NCBI GenBank assembly: GCA_050176585.1
Contig: JBFXHX010000077.1
Span: 1-9,987 of the forward strand
Length of the DNA: 9,987 bases
Reading direction: 5' to 3'
Source of the DNA: CAYYWP01 sp050176585
GTDB lineage: Bacteria > Desulfobacterota > Binatia > HRBIN30 > CADEER01
Position numbers and translations under genes: made by a program. Of this stretch, positions 6,450 through 9,987 are shown one piece after another (the first letter of the stretch is position 1; each line of letters begins with the position of its first letter). A model generated the notes under the pieces. The model saw only the letters and a list, made by a program, of their open reading frames with translations. It ran no database searches and was not told the origin of the DNA.

Positions 6450-7117
6450 GGCCGATCAGCGTCCTGCTGGCGGACGACCACGGCCTGGTGCGCGATGGGC
6501 TCCGCGCGTTGCTCGATCGCCTCGCCGATGTGCGCGTCGTCGCAGAGGCCAGCGACGGGCGCGAAGCCCTGCAGCTGGTCGGCACCGTGCAACCGGACGT
6601 CGTGCTGATGGATATCGGCATGCCGGGCATGAACGGCTTGGAGGCCACGCAGCGAGCAGCCAGGGAATTTCCGCACGTGCGGGTCATCATTCTGTCGATG
6701 CACGCCAGCGAGGAGTACGTGTTGCAGGCACTGCACGCGGGAGCGGCCGGCTACCTGCTCAAGGACACCCGGGCTCCAGAGCTCGAAATGGCGATCAAAT
6801 CGGTCGCGCGCGGCGACGTCTATCTCACGCCTTCGGTGTCCAAGCACGTGGTGGCGGATTACCTTCGCCGCTTCAGCGCGAGCCCCGCGGGGGAGCCCGC
6901 CGATGGCCCCTACGAGGTCCTCACGGCCCGCCAGCGAGAGGTCGTGCAGCTCGTCGCCGAGGGACACTCCACCAAGGAAATCGCCGGGGCGCTCGGCTTG
7001 AGCGCGAAGACCGTCGAAACCTACCGCGCCGACATCATGGCGCGTCTCGATATTCACGACATCGCCGGCCTCGTGCGCTATGCCATTCGCACCGGTCTGA
7101 TCTCCTCGGAGTCCTAG
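6446..7117 (+). CDS. NarL/LuxR-family response regulator, partner of the MEDS kinase
   Basis: The product has 223 residues from ATG 6446, which overlaps the kinase stop as ATGA. An earlier in-frame start at 6398 is rejected because it adds a non-conserved stretch before RPISVLLADDH. The receiver domain (4-120) has Asp10-Asp11, phospho-acceptor Asp56 (VVLMDIGMPGMNG), Ser84 and Lys106 (LLKD), all the residues needed for phosphotransfer. After a short linker comes a LuxR-type DNA-binding domain (158-215) with LTARQREVVQLVAEG, STKEIAGALGLS and KTVETYRADIM. HisKA_3 kinases normally pair with NarL-type regulators, so pairing with the overlapping upstream kinase is well supported. It should be a cytoplasmic transcription factor that dimerises on phosphorylation. 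Its targets are not evident in the window. Confidence 0.95.
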   Translation: MRPISVLLADDHGLVRDGLRALLDRLADVRVVAEASDGREALQLVGTVQPDVVLMDIGMPGMNGLEATQRAAREFPHVRVIILSMHASEEYVLQALHAGAAGYLLKDTRAPELEMAIKSVARGDVYLTPSVSKHVVADYLRRFSASPAGEPADGPYEVLTARQREVVQLVAEGHSTKEIAGALGLSAKTVETYRADIMARLDIHDIAGLVRYAIRTGLISSES

Positions 7118-7128
7118 GGCGTTCACCA

Positions 7129-7151
7129 CCCGGCGCCGCGGCCGTACCGGG
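7129..7151 (+). terminator. Weak hairpin after the response regulator
   Basis: CCCGG (7129-7133) and CCGGG (7147-7151) can pair around a loop that contains a self-complementary GCCGCGGC, followed by the short T-containing GATTTG. It begins 12 bases after the stop at 7117 and could end the two-component transcript, but the stem is short. Confidence 0.25.
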
Positions 7152-7277
7152 ATTTGCCGCCAGTTCTCCTCAGGAACTCCCACCCCCGTTCCCCTGGTTC
7201 TTCGCCGTGCACCGCGCGTCCCGACTCACTACCTCTGGGACGTGACAATGTCGTTCTGGGATCTAGAGGAACCGTTC

Positions 7278-7309
7278 TTGACCTCCGACCTAGGTTGCGG
7301 GTCTACGAT
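7278..7309 (+). promoter_or_regulatory. MerR-type promoter with operator palindrome in a 20-bp spacer
   Basis: The -35 element TTGACC (7278-7283) and -10 element TACGAT (7304-7309) are 20 bases apart. This is the overlong spacing (19-20 bp) typical of promoters that MerR-family regulators untwist. A 24-bp imperfect palindrome fills the gap: left half GACCTCCGACCT (7280-7291), right half AGGTTGCGGGTC (7292-7303). Nine of 12 positions are paired and the centre ACCTAGGT is perfect. The regulator gene lies directly downstream, so autoregulation of the merR-GAF unit is the simplest reading. The start point would be near 7316. Confidence 0.72.
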
Positions 7310-7337
7310 CGTAAGCGAAAAGAGTGACGAGGGAGTG

Positions 7338-7772
7338 GTGGGGGCCGAGCACAAGCGTGACCGCGAAAGAGACAATGCTCTTACGGTGGGGGCTTTCGCC
7401 GATCGCGCGAAGGTGTCGCCGCATACTATTCTGTATTACGAGCGCCGCGGTCTCTTGCCCGCCGCTCGCCGGTCCTCGAACGGCTACCGGTTGTTCTCGC
7501 AGGAGAGCGTGCGCCAGATTCGTTTCATCAAACGCGCGCAAGCGCTCGGGTTCTCGCTCAAGGAAGTAAAAGCCATTCTCGCGCTCACCCGCGCGGCGGG
7601 TGCGAGTTGTGCCGACATTCACGAAATCGTGCAGGCGAAGGTCGCCGACATCGACGCGAAGCTGCGCTCGTTGCGGGAAGCGCGGAAGATGCTGGCGCGA
7701 TTGTCCGAGCAGTGCGACGGCGGTGGCGCCGCGCGCGCCTGTGAAATCCTGCAGCAGCTCGGAGACGAGTGA
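7338..7772 (+). CDS. MerR-family, metal-type transcriptional regulator
   Basis: I choose GTG 7338 (144 residues, the usual MerR length; GTG 7335 is equally possible). The frame is open further up to a GTG at 7242, but that would place the MerR-type promoter at 7278-7309 inside the gene. GAGGGA just upstream may be the ribosome site. Residues 16-81 are the winged-helix MerR DNA-binding domain (TVGAFADRAKVSPHTILYYE, then NGYRLF and LGFSLKEVKAIL). A long dimerisation helix (about 94-122) follows. Cys91, Cys126 and Cys135 are spaced 35 and 9 residues apart, exactly as the metal-binding Cys82/117/126 of mercury MerR and similarly in PbrR/CadR types. This predicts binding of a thiophilic or divalent metal ion, though the exact metal is unknown. 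No metal exporter or reductase gene lies in the window. The next gene overlaps its stop as GTGA, so they share a transcript. Confidence 0.88.
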   Translation: MGAEHKRDRERDNALTVGAFADRAKVSPHTILYYERRGLLPAARRSSNGYRLFSQESVRQIRFIKRAQALGFSLKEVKAILALTRAAGASCADIHEIVQAKVADIDAKLRSLREARKMLARLSEQCDGGGAARACEILQQLGDE

Positions 7773-8362
7773 AGTGGGACGGGCCGTCATGTCCGGCAAG
7801 CGCGTGTTGTATTGGCGCGCCGCAGCCGGTGCGCCGGCGGCCGGCATGCCCGCCGACAAGCGACGGCCCGACGCATCGCCTCGGCGCGCGCGAGCTCGCC
7901 CGTGCGGCGCTGGAGGACCTCGGCGAGCACACGCCGTTCGACCACGGGCGCCGTCACGTTGTTGAACTCGAATCGCGAGTCGCCCGCGTCACGGCGCAAC
8001 GCGGCACCCGAGAGACGGGGCTGCCGGCGGCTGTCATCGCCCTCGACGAGCTGGAGTTGCCCGACTGCGACCTCGATGCGGCCGCGGTGCATATCGAGGA
8101 TCTTTCGACAGACGCCTCCGACTCGCCGGTGTGGCGGGATCTGCTCGGGCTGGGCGTGCGCAGTCTGATCTGTGAGACATTGGAGGCCGACGGAGAGGTG
8201 CTCGGCGCGGTGATGATCTGCGCCGATCGCCCGTTTACCTTCACCGCCGCGGATGCGTGCGCGGTTCGCGAAGCCGCGATGCGGCTCTCCGAGGCAGTCC
8301 GCCGGCTTTCCCGCCCCGGTGGCTTGGAGCCCGGCGCAGTGCGCTTCGGCCTGCCGAACTGA
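7769..8362 (+). CDS. Small GAF-domain protein, N-terminus uncertain
   Basis: The gene starts at GTG 7769, overlapping the merR stop by four bases, and gives 197 residues. From about residue 40 the sequence looks like a real protein: a helical start (ARELARAALEDLG), then a GAF-like C-terminal half with LGVRSLICETLEADGEVLGAVMI and the closing helix ACAVREAAMRLSEAVRRL. No kinase, cyclase or DNA-binding domain is attached, so it would be a stand-alone cytoplasmic sensor or ligand-binding protein. Residues 1-32 are Cys/Pro-rich and look unlike coding sequence. In the same stretch another frame, starting at ATG 7789 (MSGKRVLYWRAAAGAP...), has more natural codons. A frameshift near 7855-7885 is therefore possible. 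Co-transcription with the MerR regulator is likely; function is unknown. Confidence 0.7.
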   Translation: MKWDGPSCPASACCIGAPQPVRRRPACPPTSDGPTHRLGARELARAALEDLGEHTPFDHGRRHVVELESRVARVTAQRGTRETGLPAAVIALDELELPDCDLDAAAVHIEDLSTDASDSPVWRDLLGLGVRSLICETLEADGEVLGAVMICADRPFTFTAADACAVREAAMRLSEAVRRLSRPGGLEPGAVRFGLPN

Positions 8363-8414
8363 TCCGGCAGGGCGCGCCGGACCCAGGTGGGGCGCGCGCG
8401 GAGCGTCGCCCACC
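8363..8414. terminator. Two hairpins between convergent genes, candidate bidirectional terminator
   Basis: Two inverted repeats lie back to back between the stop of the GAF gene (8362) and the stop of the fixJ-like gene (8421). The first is TCCGGC (8363-8368) with GCCGGA (8376-8381) around a 7-base loop. The second is GGTGGG (8386-8391), extended by CG after a bulged G, with CGCCCACC (8407-8414). There is no T-run on either strand, but the position suits termination of both transcripts. Confidence 0.45.
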
Positions 8415-8420
8415 CGCCGC

Positions 8421-9047
8421 CTATGACTGGGCTGGGGGTATCCCGACCCGCTCGGCGATCCGCACCAGGTCGGCGACCGAACGCGCCTTCATCTTCTGCA
8501 TGACGTGAGCGCGGTGAACTTTGACGGTCACCTCGCTGATGCCGAGATCGTAAGCGATCTGTTTGTTCAGCAGCCCGGCGATCACGAACCGCAGGACCTG
8601 GCGCTCGCGCGGTGTGAGTGAGTCGATCCGCCCGTGCAGCTCTGCCGATTCCGACCTTGTGCGCTGCGCTTCGCGGGACTTGTCCAGCGCTTGCCGAATC
8701 GCATTCAGGAGGTCTTCCTCGCGAAAGGGCTTGGCGAGAAACTCCACGGCGCCCGCCTTCATGGCGCGCACCGATGTGGGGATGTCACCGTAGCCGGTGA
8801 TGAAGATGACGGGCAACGCCGGGTCGCGCCCGGTGAGCTCCCGCTGCAAGTCCAACCCGCTCGTGCCCGGCAGGTTCACGTCGAGCACGACGCAGGCGGG
8901 CGCGTCGGTGGGCGCGCTGTCCAGGAACTCACGCGCGGAGGCGAACGACTGCGCCGTGATGCCCGCCGACCGCAGCAGGCTCTCGACCGCTTGCCGAACG
9001 GCTGGATCGTCATCAACTACGAATACGATCGGAGGCGGATGAGCCAC
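8421..9047 (-). CDS. FixJ/NodW-type response regulator
   Basis: The product has 208 residues from GTG at 9047, with GGTGGAGGG just before it; the frame runs on upstream but with no conserved sequence. The receiver domain (residues 6-120) has the acidic cluster VDDD, phospho-acceptor Asp56 (CVVLDVNLPG), Thr84 (FITGYGD) and Lys106 (FLAKPF). The linker leads to a LuxR-type DNA-binding domain (about 143-203): LTPRERQVLRFVIAGL, NKQIAYDLGIS, then VTVKVHRAHVMQKMKARS, very close to FixJ of rhizobia. No histidine kinase is adjacent; the kinases in the window are far away on the other strand and one already has its partner. The partner kinase may lie beyond the window or be the PAS-GAF kinase at 1-1521. 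FixJ-type regulators often answer to oxygen, redox or substrate signals; the signal here is unknown. The sigma-54 activator gene lies upstream on the same strand, 311 bases away. Confidence 0.93.
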   Translation of the reverse strand: MAHPPPIVFVVDDDPAVRQAVESLLRSAGITAQSFASAREFLDSAPTDAPACVVLDVNLPGTSGLDLQRELTGRDPALPVIFITGYGDIPTSVRAMKAGAVEFLAKPFREEDLLNAIRQALDKSREAQRTRSESAELHGRIDSLTPRERQVLRFVIAGLLNKQIAYDLGISEVTVKVHRAHVMQKMKARSVADLVRIAERVGIPPAQS

Positions 9048-9050
9048 GTA

Positions 9051-9059
9051 CCCTCCACC
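9051..9059 (-). promoter_or_regulatory. Ribosome binding site deciding the fixJ-like GTG start
   Basis: On the minus strand GGTGGAGGG ends three bases before GTG 9047. It is the only clear ribosome site near the beginning of the conserved receiver domain and supports a GTG start where no ATG is available. Confidence 0.55.
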
Positions 9060-9069
9060 GGACCGCGCC

Positions 9070-9077
9070 GTACGTAG
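9070..9077 (+). promoter_or_regulatory. FixJ-box-like site upstream of the fixJ-like gene
   Basis: GTACGTAG fits GTAMGTAG, the FixJ binding consensus as I recall it from Sinorhizobium. It lies 22 bases upstream of the start codon of a FixJ-type regulator, and a one-mismatch copy (GTACGTGG, minus strand) covers the start codon. The place is too close to the gene for normal activation, so if real it may be repressive. An eight-base match can occur by chance. Confidence 0.25.
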
Positions 9078-9195
9078 CACTGGTCGGCGTGTGCGTCTAG
9101 CTCGACGACCATTTGCACCGGCTGCAGCGATCGGCGCCGCCCATCGATGTGAGCGGCGCTTCTTTCCCAACACGGCGCCCGCGAATCGAGTTTCG

Positions 9196-9215
9196 GGCTC
9201 GCCTCTGGGCGAGCC
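9196..9215 (-). terminator. Perfect 8-bp hairpin downstream of the sigma-54 activator
   Basis: GGCTCGCC (9196-9203) and GGCGAGCC (9208-9215) pair perfectly around a TCTG loop. It lies about 145 bases past the stop of the minus-strand sigma-54 activator and before the fixJ-like gene. No T-run follows on the minus strand, so it may be a terminator, a transcript-stabilising stem or a protein-binding palindrome. Confidence 0.4.
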
Positions 9216-9358
9216 TCCGCCGTCTCCGCCTGGTGGGGATATCGGTCTACTCCCCATCCCGGCTGGCCGTCGCGCACCGCCGCGGTCTCGAGGCTCTTCC
9301 AGTGAGTTCGCGCTGTGCTGCAGAACGCTTCCACACGGCACGACCGCGGCGTCGCGCG

Positions 9359-9987
9359 TCAGCGCACTCCACGGCGGGCTTCGTGAACCAGCGATTCCAG
9401 CGCGTATTTCTTCATTTTGAGATAGAGCGTGCTCTTCGCAATGCGGAGATCGCGTGCCACCTCGGTCAGGTTCCCGCGGTGCATGCGAATCGCGGCGCCG
9501 ATGGCGTTGCATTGCACCCGTTCGAGACCGGCGTCGGGTCCTCCTCTGCCCGCCGTATCCGGCGGTCCGGCGGTCGCCGCGCCGAGATCGCTGGGCAGAG
9601 CCGCCAGGCCGACGACGTCATCCTCGGTCAGGAGAATCATCGCCTCCACGACGTTGCGCAGCTCGCGCAGGTTCCCCGGCCAGCTGTAGGCCGCGAGCGC
9701 CCCCAGTACCTCCGGCGCGAACGCCTTTGGCTGCACGCCCTGGTGCGCGACGACCGCCCGGCTGAAGTGCTCGACCAGCTCCGCGATGTCTTCTCGGCGC
9801 TCGCGCAGCGGCGGGATGTAGAGCGACGTCACTGACACGCGGTAGAACAGATCCATCCGGAACCGCCCCGCCGTCACCTCCGAGCGCAAATCGCGGTTGC
9901 AGGCCGCGATGAGCCGGAACTCCACGGTGTGCGGCTTGTTGCACCCGAGGCGGTACACTTCACCTCCCTCGAGTACGCGCAGCAGAT
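9359..9987 (-). CDS. Sigma-54-dependent enhancer-binding protein, C-terminal part, cut by window edge
   Basis: The minus-strand frame is open to the window edge and gives 208 visible residues, beginning LLRVLEGGEVYRLG; an apparent GTG start at 9958 falls inside the AAA+ domain and is not the true start. Visible AAA+ parts are the sensor I region (FRLIAACNRDL), the arginine-finger segment (GRFRMDLFYR), IPPLRERREDI and the sensor II motif YSWPGNLRELRNVVE. A Gly/Pro-rich linker leads to a Fis-type helix-turn-helix near the C-terminus (RGNLTEVARDL, RIAKSTLYLKMKKY, visible residues about 156-196). Walker A, Walker B and the GAFTGA loop would lie beyond the edge, as would any sensory domain. The protein should activate sigma-54 promoters by ATP-driven remodelling. 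It resembles the AcoR/NtrC group, but the signal cannot be told. No sigma-54-type promoter is evident in the window. Confidence 0.92.
   Translation of the reverse strand, partial: LLRVLEGGEVYRLGCNKPHTVEFRLIAACNRDLRSEVTAGRFRMDLFYRVSVTSLYIPPLRERREDIAELVEHFSRAVVAHQGVQPKAFAPEVLGALAAYSWPGNLRELRNVVEAMILLTEDDVVGLAALPSDLGAATAGPPDTAGRGGPDAGLERVQCNAIGAAIRMHRGNLTEVARDLRIAKSTLYLKMKKYALESLVHEARRGVR

Larger units (their letters stand above)
9048..9358. other. Intergenic region between the fixJ-like gene and the sigma-54 activator
   Basis: About 311 bases lie without a supported gene. They hold the ribosome site of the fixJ-like gene, a GTACGTAG sequence (9070-9077) and an 8-bp perfect hairpin (9196-9215). 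I see no convincing -35/-10 pair on the minus strand. A 105-codon minus-strand frame (9017-9334) crosses it but has no recognisable domain. Confidence 0.55.

Noticed and set aside
4596..7183. Long minus-strand open frames (4596-6062 and 5510-7183) opposite the MEDS kinase and its regulator
   Set aside because: They are antisense to genes with intact kinase, GAF, receiver and LuxR motifs, have Arg/Ala/Pro-rich low-complexity products, and arise from high GC.
7242..7337. N-terminal extension of the MerR regulator starting at GTG 7242
   Set aside because: The segment covers the MerR-type promoter and operator, and would make the protein 32 residues longer than the family norm.
9017..9334. 105-codon minus-strand frame between the sigma-54 activator and the fixJ-like gene
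   Set aside because: It has no domain, overlaps the fixJ-like start in another frame, and is of a length expected by chance at this GC.
9113..9835. 240-codon plus-strand frame opposite the sigma-54 activator
   Set aside because: It is antisense to a clear AAA+ and Fis-HTH sequence and has no motif of its own.
1..9987. CRISPR arrays, tRNA or rRNA genes, insertion sequences, kaiA
   Set aside because: I looked for regularly spaced repeats, cloverleaf-like stretches, transposase motifs and KaiA-like sequence and found none.

Overview
The window is GC-rich (roughly two thirds G+C by eye) and almost fully coding. It carries regulatory and signal-transduction genes only, with no visible transporters, biosynthetic enzymes, rRNA, tRNA, insertion sequences or CRISPR array. 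The high GC, ATGA/TGATG gene overlaps, NarL- and FixJ-type response regulators, a Cys-containing MerR regulator, a sigma-54 activator and a proteobacterial-style KaiBC pair suggest a member of the Pseudomonadota (beta- or gammaproteobacterial flavour). The genus cannot be told from the sequence.

Layout. (1) 1-4307, plus strand: the 3' part of a PAS-GAF histidine kinase, a double-domain KaiC ATPase with a long coiled-coil tail, a KaiB-like protein, then a small exported Tll0287-like (DUF3365) protein with a CxxCH heme motif. The kinase/kaiC and kaiC/kaiB junctions are both TGATG overlaps, so these three genes look translationally coupled; no kaiA is present. (2) 4308-4604: a terminator-like hairpin and a sigma-70-like promoter. 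(3) 4605-7117, plus strand: a MEDS-GAF-HisKA_3 histidine kinase overlapping a NarL-type response regulator by ATGA, a cognate two-component pair. (4) 7118-8362, plus strand: an intergenic region holding a textbook MerR-type promoter (20-bp spacer filled by an imperfect 24-bp palindrome), a MerR-family metal-type regulator whose true start lies downstream of that promoter, and an overlapping small GAF-domain gene. (5) 8421-9987, minus strand: a FixJ-type response regulator and, upstream of it, the C-terminal part of a sigma-54 enhancer-binding protein that runs off the window. Hairpins lie between the converging GAF and fixJ-like genes.

How the parts may work together. The first cluster looks like a kaiA-less KaiBC timing or energy-sensing module joined to a sensor kinase and a possible heme redox sensor. 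The KaiC keeps both P-loops, the Ser-Thr phosphorylation dyad and a C-terminal coiled coil, as in the KaiA-independent KaiBC systems known from non-cyanobacteria. The second cluster adds a MEDS sensor kinase, whose sensor region resembles KaiC proteins in sequence feel but has no P-loop. The remaining genes are transcriptional regulators whose targets are not in the window.
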